Positions 1-5,117 of a stretch of DNA of 5,117 nt are shown here, one piece after another; the stretch's first letter is position 1; each line of letters opens with the position of its first letter. Made by a program: the position numbers and the translations under genes. The notes under the pieces are model-generated. The model ran no database searches, was not told where the DNA came from, and saw only the letters and a program-made list of their open reading frames with translations. This stretch comes from Candidatus Saccharimonadota bacterium (GTDB taxonomy: Bacteria > Patescibacteria > Saccharimonadia > Saccharimonadales > UBA4665): assembly GCA_018061705.1 (NCBI GenBank), contig JAGOTO010000040.1:1-5117 (forward strand). The letters run 5' to 3'.

Positions 1-1343
1 GCCGAGTAGCGCCTCAGGACTATAACCTCAAAGAATGCTTGGTAGAACATCAGAATTTCCCAGGCGCGTAAGACGTAGAAGTACGGTATGACACCAACAA
101 CATACCATCGACGGGACACAATTGCTGAGGCAATAACCAGGAAGCAACACAGGATGAAATCGACGGCGATAGCAATTGGTATGATTTCCCAGCGATGGGT
201 CAGTAGAATGACCAGGGGAAAGATAACAAAAAGTTGCAAAAAGAGCACGGATACCTGTAGGAGCTGAAGTCCAATACTGAGGTCGATGCGTTGTCGTTTG
301 GTTCCGACTTTATGCTGCTGCACTCCTTGGAAGAATCCCCTGAACCAGCGCATCGTTTGTTTGTAAAAGTCAGACAGCGATTGCGGATCCTGGGTGTAGT
401 TAATGGCTTGTGGTATGAAGACCATCTTGCCAAGTTTTTTGCGATGTATTTGGAGTGTCATATCAAAGTCTTCGGTCATGCTATTATCGCTGAGTACAAT
501 CTGATCGAGTATATCTGTTCGAAATGCGGTGATCGGTCCGGGTAGGACGGATATCATGCCAAGCCATGACTGCACTCGTCGGTTCATATGCTGACCATAG
601 GTGTAGACGTAGGAACGGTAACTGCTGATCCAATTTCCTCGGAGGCTTTGCACGAACCCTACGGCAACCGCGTAACGCTGACCATCAAGCTTATCTCTAT
701 ATATGGAAAAATACTTCTCCGAGAACACGCTATCAGCGTCTGCCACATGAAGCCATTCGTAGCAATCATCGAGATAAAAATGTGCGATTGCTCGTCTCAC
801 CGCCAGTGCCTTACCGCTTCGTTCGACGGTTAGTACATGGTCTTTGCCAAGCAAACGAGAGGCGATAGTTCGTGTCTTATCGCTCGAAGCATCATCAACC
901 ACGTAGATGTCATTTTTGGATTGGCCTGCAGCGATTGCTGACTTGATTGTGTCTGCAATGATCAACTCCTCGTTGTGGCCAGGTAATAGAAGGGCAAGCT
1001 TTTTTCGGCGCTTGCGGCGATATGATTTCTGGAGAAGCAGCAGTGCATTTTGAGCGATCTCACCGAGTTGCTGTCTGGCGGCTCCGTGGACGATCTCCGG
1101 GAATGGCTTTTTTCTGTACGCCGATTGTGTTGTAATCATGCCGACACCATGTGAAGTATAGTAGCTGGGAGTTGAGTGTACGTCGGAGCTCCTGCTTACG
1201 TATCGTGACGAGGATCGTAGGTCGTACAAAGCACCACGCTCAGCGTAAACGGCCCGACGTGTTTGATTGGTTGGGATTCTGTGGTGAATGAATGAATCAA
1301 AAGATTTGTGATTCAATATGGATGGCGGGACAACCCGGTGCAT
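1..1343 (-). CDS. Family 2 glycosyltransferase, membrane-anchored, processive type (C-terminus cut by window edge)
   Basis: Translated by hand; the frame is open from ATG 1343 to the left edge (447 codons), so no stop is seen. Numbered from that ATG, it carries the GT2 signature set: a nucleotide-binding strand 'LLLPGHNEE' near 118-126, 'VVDDAS' with DD at 150-151, the metal-binding DAD at 202-204, TED at 290-292 (catalytic base region) and QTMRW at 329-333 (the QxxRW motif of processive synthases). About three hydrophobic helices follow (roughly 356-381, 387-409, 414-442). No N-terminal membrane helix is visible, unlike PgaC or BcsA. It should transfer sugars from a nucleotide sugar on the cytosolic membrane face, perhaps for an exopolysaccharide or glycolipid; donor and product cannot be told. 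Start 1343 is preferred because GAGGT lies 5 bases before it and a promoter lies just upstream. A later in-frame ATG at 1139 has no clear ribosome binding site. The first 68 residues are Ser/Arg/His-rich and match no domain I recognise. Confidence 0.9.
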   Translation of the reverse strand, partial: MHRVVPPSILNHKSFDSFIHHRIPTNQTRRAVYAERGALYDLRSSSRYVSRSSDVHSTPSYYTSHGVGMITTQSAYRKKPFPEIVHGAARQQLGEIAQNALLLLQKSYRRKRRKKLALLLPGHNEELIIADTIKSAIAAGQSKNDIYVVDDASSDKTRTIASRLLGKDHVLTVERSGKALAVRRAIAHFYLDDCYEWLHVADADSVFSEKYFSIYRDKLDGQRYAVAVGFVQSLRGNWISSYRSYVYTYGQHMNRRVQSWLGMISVLPGPITAFRTDILDQIVLSDNSMTEDFDMTLQIHRKKLGKMVFIPQAINYTQDPQSLSDFYKQTMRWFRGFFQGVQQHKVGTKRQRIDLSIGLQLLQVSVLFLQLFVIFPLVILLTHRWEIIPIAIAVDFILCCFLVIASAIVSRRWYVVGVIPYFYVLRAWEILMFYQAFFEVIVLRRYS

Positions 1344-1348
1344 TACCT

Positions 1349-1353
1349 ACCTC
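1349..1353 (-). promoter_or_regulatory. Ribosome binding site of the glycosyltransferase gene
   Basis: On the minus strand GAGGT is followed by AGGTA and then ATG at 1343, a spacing of 5 bases. This match to the 16S anti-Shine-Dalgarno decides for the long start over ATG 1139, which is preceded only by GGTGTCGGC. Confidence 0.6.
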
Positions 1354-1377
1354 ATCTAGGAACAATGAATAATAGAT

Positions 1378-1406
1378 AATATAACATATACTTTTGAGAA
1401 AATCAA
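1378..1406 (-). promoter_or_regulatory. Sigma70-like promoter of the glycosyltransferase gene
   Basis: On the minus strand TTGATT (1406-1401, 4 of 6 consensus bases) and TATATT (1383-1378, 5 of 6) are separated by exactly 17 bases in an AT-rich stretch. Transcription would begin near 1371, leaving a leader of about 28 bases that contains the GAGGT site before ATG 1343. The glycosyltransferase therefore probably has its own transcript rather than depending on read-through from mraY. Confidence 0.6.
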
Positions 1407-1474
1407 TAATAACGTCATAAAACCATAATTTTCGTACTACTTCCCGCGCCCAAGAGCATCGGTTCTTGATATGG

Positions 1475-2497
1475 CTAGATGTAGCCGCCGCGCAGGGCAA
1501 TGATGATTCCGATCGCTGCACAGACTTGCCCGATGACCCAAAAACGCATGGTTACCTTTGTTTTGGGCCAGCCGCGTGCTTCAAAGTGGTGGTGGATAGG
1601 TGCTGCAATCAATATCTTGCGGTGAAAGAGCTTTTTGGAGAGTATTTGGAGTAAGCTGGAGCCTGCTTCAAGAACAAAAACGAATCCGATGATCGGCAGA
1701 AGAAATAGCGTATCTGTGAGCATCGCGACGACCCCGAGGGCGGTTCCCAGTGCGAACGATCCTACATCGCCCATAAAAAAGCGGGCGGGGGGAATATTGA
1801 ACCACAAGTAGGCGAGGAGAGCACCAACGATAGTCATGCAGAATGCCGCAACCCCGTAGCGGCCCTGCAGTAATGCAATGAGACTATATGCACCAAACGC
1901 GCTTGTCAGGAGTCCTCCCGATAAGCCGTCCATCCCGTCACTGATGTTGACTGCGTTGCTGGTACTGACGACCACCAGAATAAATAGCGGAATAATAAAC
2001 CAACCGACGTGGAGTTCGCCATCAAAAGGAACATGTATATGGGTGTAACCAAGCTTGTAATAGAAAAACCAGGCCCCAATTGCGGCTACAGCGGTTATGA
2101 GCGAAAATTTAACGAGTGGTCGTATGCCCGCAACATTGCCACCACGACCCCGAATGTTGAGGATGTCATCAGCGAGCCCAACCAGCCCACCACCGACCAG
2201 AGCTGCGAGCGGTAACCACGTTTGTTGCCGGCTAAGATTCCACGCGAGAGTTACAATTGCGATTGATACTACCATGATCAGGCCAGCCATAAGTGGTACA
2301 TTCTGGCGAATATCGAGTTTATTTATAACACTCAGACTCTCCCCGGTCGCAGAATGAGTTCGTTGACGTTTCCACCATTTGTAGCGGTAGGCATAGTGTG
2401 TGTATAGAGGAGTGAGTAGTATAGCGATGCAAAATGCCAAGAAACTGAGGACGAGCATCTTGGCTGTTTTTTGAGAGAGTTGGTCGATAGGTAACAT
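1475..2497 (-). CDS. mraY: Phospho-N-acetylmuramoyl-pentapeptide-transferase (MraY)
   Basis: This polytopic membrane enzyme transfers phospho-MurNAc-pentapeptide from UDP to undecaprenyl phosphate, giving lipid I, the first membrane step of peptidoglycan synthesis. The 340 residues are slightly shorter than E. coli MraY (360). The family signatures are present in order: NVPLMAG at 66-72 (counterpart of TPTMGG, diverged), the Mg-binding Asp pair in LADD at 110-111, SNAVNISDGMDGL at about 180-192, FFMGDVGS at 240-247 with the third catalytic Asp at 244, and the cytosolic HHH at 302-304 within PIHHHFEARGW. Hydrophobic segments between these motifs fit the roughly ten helices of the family. The start at Met1 has no clear Shine-Dalgarno; Met14 (base 2458) is an alternative that lacks one too. 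It follows the HTH-MurA gene on the same strand after 116 bases. The usual neighbours of a division and cell-wall cluster (murD, ftsW, murG) are not adjacent. Confidence 0.96.
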   Translation of the reverse strand: MLPIDQLSQKTAKMLVLSFLAFCIAILLTPLYTHYAYRYKWWKRQRTHSATGESLSVINKLDIRQNVPLMAGLIMVVSIAIVTLAWNLSRQQTWLPLAALVGGGLVGLADDILNIRGRGGNVAGIRPLVKFSLITAVAAIGAWFFYYKLGYTHIHVPFDGELHVGWFIIPLFILVVVSTSNAVNISDGMDGLSGGLLTSAFGAYSLIALLQGRYGVAAFCMTIVGALLAYLWFNIPPARFFMGDVGSFALGTALGVVAMLTDTLFLLPIIGFVFVLEAGSSLLQILSKKLFHRKILIAAPIHHHFEARGWPKTKVTMRFWVIGQVCAAIGIIIALRGGYI

Positions 2498-2613
2498 AAA
2501 TAGTTCGATTCTTTGCAGGGGTTTTTATAAAGACATACCTAGTTTATACCTTTGTGCCCAATCGGTATAGTTTTTTATCGTTCGGGCCGATCATTCGTCA
2601 ACCTTGAGCGTGA
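2498..2613. other. Intergenic leader region upstream of mraY
   Basis: The region is 116 bases long and AT-rich. On the minus strand there are two TATAAA hexamers (2548-2543 and 2529-2524), neither with a good -35 at the normal distance. There is also a TTGACG (2601-2596) with a weak TAAAAA 18 bases on (2577-2572). A promoter for mraY probably lies here, but none of these is convincing alone. No intrinsic terminator for the upstream gene is visible on the minus strand, so co-transcription with it remains possible. Confidence 0.4.
2545..2569. repeat. Inverted repeat TATACC/GGTATA upstream of mraY
   Basis: Perfect 6-bp arms (2545-2550 and 2564-2569) flank a 13-base loop. Read on the plus strand, a T-run (2571-2576) follows, so it could act as a weak terminator of plus-strand RNA. 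Read on the minus strand, it lies in the probable promoter and leader of mraY. The AT-rich arms are short enough to occur by chance. Confidence 0.3.
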
Positions 2614-4137
2614 TTATATATCGTGTAGCGTCGAGATATGAGCACCGAGACTATTGAGTCGCTCGGCCAGATCTTCGTAGCCACGCTGAATCGTGTAGAT
2701 GTTTCGGAGAGTACTGACGCCGTCTGCGGCCAGCATACCTATAAGGAGTAGGCTGGCGGGTCTGAGCGCGGGTGGACAGAATACGTCGGCGCGAGTAAAG
2801 GCAGTCGGCCCAGTTACGTAAATCCGATGTGGATCAGCGAGCTCCACATTGGCACCGATTTTGGTCATCTCCGTGTAGTAAATGGCGCGGTTTTCATATA
2901 TCCAATCGTGGATAAGCGTGCGCCCCTTTACTACGGAGGCAATTGGAACAAAATAGGGTAAATTGTCGGTGTTGACTCCCGGATACGGTAACGGATGAAT
3001 CTTATCCGTCAGCGCATGCAAGCTGCCGTCGTGCTTCAGAATGCGCAGGTCAACCAGTTCTGTCTGGCCGTTCTGCGCGAGATAGCGTTTGCTGGTTTCG
3101 TAACGTAATCCCATTTTCTCTAGTTTCAAAAGCTCAAGGGTAACAAAGGCGATGGGAACTCGCTCGACTGTGATTTCGGAATTAGTTGTGACGGCCGCAG
3201 CGATGAAAAACATTGCTTCAATCGGATCTTCAGCTGGTGAATACACGACATTCTTTTTTATGCGAGCAAGGCCGCGAACTCGTAGTGTTGGGGTACCGAT
3301 GCCGTCAATATGGACGCCTAGTTTTTGCAGGAAAAAACAGACATCCTGAACCATGTAATTCGCACTCGCAAACTCGATGATTGTTTCTTCGGGTCGGCCT
3401 GCCGCAGCCATTAGCGCATTTTCTGTTACCGTATCGCCCATTTCATACAGTGCGAATCGTCCGGCGGGCTTTGGCGTAACGACGACATGGTAGTTGCTAT
3501 GATGTGCGCGAATATCGACCCCAAACTCTTGCAACGCAAATAAGTGCGGCTCGACGGTTCTCGCACCGAGCTTACAACCTCCAGCATACGGTATCTTGAA
3601 ACTTTCTTGCTCATGCATGAGCGAACCGATCATCATGATAACGGTTCGGGTTTTGCGGGCAGCCTCTTTGTTGAGTTTATCAAGCTGGAGCTCGGCAGGA
3701 CGTCGCAATTCAAGGTCATTGCCATTTGTCCACTTGGCCTGCACGCCAATACTCTCAAGAACCTCGAGTATACGAAAAACTTCTTCAATGCGGGGGAAGT
3801 TAACAAATTTGGTAGTGCCGTGGTTGAGTAGTGCGGCGCAGAGTAAACCAACAGCCGCATTCTTGCTTGATTTGAGTCTTATGCTACCGCTCAGTTCGTG
3901 CCCGCCCTCGATCTGCAGGTTTACCGATCCGCTGCCAAGAGAGACGATCGGTTTATTGAGCGCGTCACTCAGGCGTCCGAGCGTTTCAAGGCTGAGGTTC
4001 TGTCGCCCTCTTTCTATGCGGTTAATGGCAGACTGGCTTGTTCCAAGTCTCTTTGCTAAGTCAGCTTGTGTCATGCCGCGCTCTTGTCGCACCCGCGCAA
4101 CAAAATCGCCAATTCGTTCATTTGTTTGAGTGGTCAT
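2614..4137 (-). CDS. XRE helix-turn-helix domain fused to UDP-GlcNAc 1-carboxyvinyltransferase (MurA-type)
   Basis: Two domains share one uninterrupted frame. Numbering here counts from the upstream GTG at 4155; the ATG at 4137 is Met7. Residues about 15-70 form a typical HTH_3/XRE DNA-binding fold, with the second and recognition helices covering 'MTQADLAKRLGTSQSAINRIERG'-like sequence at 28-50. After a linker of only a few residues, about 78-513 is a whole MurA (EPSP-synthase fold), close to the 419 of E. coli MurA. Visible active-site counterparts (E. coli numbers) are K98-N99 (K22-N23), R170 (R91), C194 in GGCKLGAR (C115, attacked by fosfomycin), R199 (R120), D397 in YPGVNTDN (D305), R465 (R371) and R491 in QRGYE (R397). 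The D369 position appears to be A463. MurA joins PEP to UDP-GlcNAc as the committed peptidoglycan step in the cytosol. ATG 4137 is preferred because an extended -10 lies 8 bases upstream; no Shine-Dalgarno precedes either start. The fusion suggests an enzyme that also regulates transcription, which is inference. Whether it is the cell's main MurA is unknown. Confidence 0.93.
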   Translation of the reverse strand: MTTQTNERIGDFVARVRQERGMTQADLAKRLGTSQSAINRIERGRQNLSLETLGRLSDALNKPIVSLGSGSVNLQIEGGHELSGSIRLKSSKNAAVGLLCAALLNHGTTKFVNFPRIEEVFRILEVLESIGVQAKWTNGNDLELRRPAELQLDKLNKEAARKTRTVIMMIGSLMHEQESFKIPYAGGCKLGARTVEPHLFALQEFGVDIRAHHSNYHVVVTPKPAGRFALYEMGDTVTENALMAAAGRPEETIIEFASANYMVQDVCFFLQKLGVHIDGIGTPTLRVRGLARIKKNVVYSPAEDPIEAMFFIAAAVTTNSEITVERVPIAFVTLELLKLEKMGLRYETSKRYLAQNGQTELVDLRILKHDGSLHALTDKIHPLPYPGVNTDNLPYFVPIASVVKGRTLIHDWIYENRAIYYTEMTKIGANVELADPHRIYVTGPTAFTRADVFCPPALRPASLLLIGMLAADGVSTLRNIYTIQRGYEDLAERLNSLGAHISTLHDI

Positions 4138-4145
4138 AGGTACAT

Positions 4146-4154
4146 AGTATATCA
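4146..4154 (-). promoter_or_regulatory. Extended -10 promoter element of the HTH-MurA gene, apparently leaderless
   Basis: On the minus strand TGATATACT forms an extended -10: TG, one base, then TATACT (5 of 6 consensus). The best-spaced upstream hexamer (CAGCGG) is a poor -35, which an extended -10 can compensate for. The hexamer ends 8 bases before ATG 4137, so transcription should begin within about two bases of the start codon, giving a leaderless or near-leaderless mRNA. Confidence 0.5.
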
Positions 4155-4165
4155 CAAATGATATA
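4148..4165. promoter_or_regulatory. Perfect 18-bp inverted repeat, candidate operator for the HTH-MurA protein
   Basis: TATATCA (4148-4154), spacer CAAA, TGATATA (4159-4165): perfect 7-bp arms around 4 bases. It overlaps the -10 element of the HTH-MurA gene, where a bound dimeric XRE protein would block RNA polymerase. The simplest model is autorepression by the fusion protein. The site is AT-rich, and no second perfect copy was noticed elsewhere in the window. Its operator role is inferred from position and symmetry only. Confidence 0.5.
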
Positions 4166-4228
4166 GGACCGCTGCTCTATGCGCCAGGGAGGGACCCCGT
4201 AAACAACGCGAAGACAAAATTACTATAT

Positions 4229-4251
4229 GCGTTACTGCTGGGTAGCGTTAC
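4229..4251 (+). repeat. Direct repeat GCGTTAC upstream of glyA
   Basis: Two identical GCGTTAC copies (4229-4235 and 4245-4251) start 16 bases apart in the region where a glyA promoter would be expected. They could be binding sites for a regulator of glyA; no known motif is recognised. I found no convincing -35/-10 pair for glyA in this gap. Confidence 0.3.
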
Positions 4252-4258
4252 ACTGTAA
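4248..4258. repeat. Palindrome TTACA-C-TGTAA upstream of glyA
   Basis: Perfect 5-bp arms surround one central base, ending 8 bases before the TAAGGAGG ribosome binding site of glyA. The palindrome overlaps the second GCGTTAC repeat. It is too tight to fold as an RNA hairpin, so if functional it would be a DNA site. Confidence 0.3.
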
Positions 4259-4266
4259 GCAAAGCA

Positions 4267-4274
4267 TAAGGAGG
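4267..4274 (+). promoter_or_regulatory. Ribosome binding site of glyA
   Basis: TAAGGAGG is a full match to the anti-Shine-Dalgarno sequence and lies 9 bases before the ATG at 4284. It fixes the glyA start and shows that this organism uses Shine-Dalgarno initiation, in contrast with the neighbouring HTH-MurA gene. Confidence 0.85.
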
Positions 4275-4283
4275 GGAAACGAG

Positions 4284-5117
4284 ATGGTAGATATTGCAGT
4301 CGCTGATCTTATTGCAGCCGAGGAAAAGCGAGAGCACGATGGTCTCGAACTAATTCCTAGTGAAAACTATGTATCAAAGGATGTCTTGACGGCAAATGGC
4401 AGTATTTTTACAAACAAATACAGCGAAGGCTATCCGCGCCGACGCTACTATGGCGGGCAAGATTGCACAGACCCCCTCGAGGAGCTTGCCATTGATCGGG
4501 CAAAAAAACTCTTCAAGGCTGATCATGCAAATGTGCAGCCCCACTCGGGCGTACCTGCAAACGAGGCCGTCTATTATGCATGGCTTGAACCTGGTGATAC
4601 GGTGCTTGGTATGGACCTTGGTCACGGTGGGCATTTGAGCCACGGCAACCCCATGACACGCTCTGCGCATATCTACAAATTCGTCGGCTACAAAGTTAAA
4701 GATATCGAAACAGGCGAGATTGATTATGATGAGCTCCGCGAACTAGCCCTCAAGCATAAGCCGAAGATAATCCTAGCCGGATTCAGCGCGTACCCAGGCG
4801 AACTTGACTATGCCAAATTTGCGGCTATTGCACAAGAAGTCGGCCCGGATTGTTTGCTCATGGCAGATATGGCGCACATCGCCGGTTTGATAGTGGCTGG
4901 AGAAGCGAAAAACCCATTCGACTACGGTTTTCATGTCATCACAACCACCACACACAAAACGCTGCGTGGACCGAGAGGCGGCCTTATCCTTAGTAAGGGG
5001 ACTGTCGGTAATCCCCTCAGGGCGCCCGAAAAAACCATCGAGAATATCCCAACACTGATCGACCGTGCTATTTTCCCAGGGACCCAGGGTGGGCCACACA
5101 TGCATACCATCGCAGCT
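4284..5117 (+). CDS. glyA: Serine hydroxymethyltransferase, N-terminal 278 residues (cut by window edge)
   Basis: This cytosolic PLP enzyme interconverts serine plus tetrahydrofolate and glycine plus 5,10-methylene-tetrahydrofolate, the main source of one-carbon units. The frame is open to the right edge, so about 140 residues of a usual 415 or so are missing. Family motifs are in order: LIPSENYVS at 23-31, [15 protein letters not shown] at 44-58, QPHSG at 85-89, GHGGHLSHG at 113-121, the PLP-ring-contacting D195 and H198 in ADMAHIAG, the Schiff-base lysine K225 in [14 protein letters not shown], and [15 protein letters not shown] at 264-278. The start is set by TAAGGAGG 9 bases upstream. One deviation: the usual HSGSQAN or HSGSPAN phosphate-binding turn reads HSGVPAN (87-93), with Val where Ser normally contacts the PLP phosphate. 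The gene is divergent from the HTH-MurA gene, and their promoter regions share a gap of about 146 bases. Confidence 0.97.
   Translation, partial: MVDIAVADLIAAEEKREHDGLELIPSENYVSKDVLTANGSIFTNKYSEGYPRRRYYGGQDCTDPLEELAIDRAKKLFKADHANVQPHSGVPANEAVYYAWLEPGDTVLGMDLGHGGHLSHGNPMTRSAHIYKFVGYKVKDIETGEIDYDELRELALKHKPKIILAGFSAYPGELDYAKFAAIAQEVGPDCLLMADMAHIAGLIVAGEAKNPFDYGFHVITTTTHKTLRGPRGGLILSKGTVGNPLRAPEKTIENIPTLIDRAIFPGTQGGPHMHTIAA

Larger units (their letters stand above)
1344..1474. other. Intergenic region between mraY and the glycosyltransferase gene
   Basis: The region is 131 bases long. The half next to the glycosyltransferase is strongly AT-rich and holds its promoter and ribosome binding site. 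The half next to the mraY stop contains only a weak 5-bp stem (CAAGA/TCTTG on the minus strand) with no following T-run, so no convincing intrinsic terminator for mraY is visible. Confidence 0.6.

Noticed and set aside
291..833. Two short plus-strand frames (291-545 and 588-833) in the left part of the window.
   Set aside because: Both lie antisense to the glycosyltransferase frame, which carries all the GT2 motifs across this stretch. The products show no recognisable features.
1297..1521. A 74-codon minus-strand frame spanning the end of mraY and the intergenic gap.
   Set aside because: It overlaps the mraY end in another frame and runs through the promoter region of the next gene. There is no ribosome binding site and no recognisable protein character.
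2571..2603. Short stem ATCG/CGAT beside a T-run between the HTH-MurA stop and mraY, as a possible terminator.
   Set aside because: The stem is only 4 bp, and the T-run lies on the wrong side for minus-strand transcription. It cannot serve as an intrinsic terminator for the HTH-MurA gene.
3596..4129. A 177-codon open frame on the plus strand opposite the HTH-MurA gene.
   Set aside because: It lies wholly antisense to a gene with clear domain motifs, is Ser/Arg/Leu-rich as antisense frames often are, and has no recognisable domain. It is best read as a shadow.
4170..4200. G/C-rich stretch with GGGAGGGACCCC in the divergent gap, considered as a hairpin or terminator.
   Set aside because: Any stem would have a loop too small to fold and no T-run follows; no gene ends here.
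1..5117. CRISPR arrays, tRNA or rRNA genes, insertion sequences and phage genes.
   Set aside because: I saw no spaced repeat arrays, tRNA-like cloverleaf, rRNA-like sequence, transposase motifs or terminal inverted repeats on either strand.

Overview
The window holds four protein-coding genes, three on the minus strand and one on the plus strand, packed with short gaps (131, 116 and about 130-146 bases). The contents point to a bacterium that makes peptidoglycan: MraY is complete and a MurA-type enzyme is present. Base composition is moderate. The divergent MurA and MraY sequences, compact layout and mixed translation signals (one strong Shine-Dalgarno, one apparently leaderless start) would fit a Candidate Phyla Radiation lineage such as Saccharibacteria. 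That placement is an inference from general features, not a match to a known genome.

Layout from left to right. Positions 1-1343 (minus) encode a membrane-anchored family 2 glycosyltransferase whose C-terminus runs off the left edge. It has its own well-formed promoter and ribosome binding site in the gap before it. Positions 1475-2497 (minus) encode MraY, which attaches phospho-MurNAc-pentapeptide to undecaprenyl phosphate at the membrane. Positions 2614-4137 (minus; an upstream GTG at 4155 is also possible) encode the most unusual gene: an N-terminal XRE-type helix-turn-helix domain fused directly to a full-length MurA (UDP-GlcNAc enolpyruvyl transferase) domain. Positions 4284 to the right edge (plus) encode the first 278 residues of serine hydroxymethyltransferase (GlyA), behind a perfect Shine-Dalgarno.

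The three minus-strand genes form a cell-envelope group: MurA makes the first committed peptidoglycan precursor in the cytosol, MraY makes the first lipid-linked one, and the glycosyltransferase probably builds another surface glycan. GlyA is divergently transcribed and supplies glycine and one-carbon units.

The main discovery candidate is the regulatory arrangement at 4137-4165. A perfect 18-bp inverted repeat (7-bp arms, 4-bp spacer) overlaps an extended -10 element, which sits 8 bases before the ATG of the HTH-MurA fusion. This looks like an operator through which the fusion protein could control its own, probably leaderless, transcript: an enzyme that is also a DNA-binding regulator. The MurA domain keeps the catalytic Cys, the Lys-Asn pair and several Arg and Asp residues, but appears to have Ala in place of the conserved Asp of the 'DLRA' motif. 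It may therefore be a modified enzyme or a sensor.
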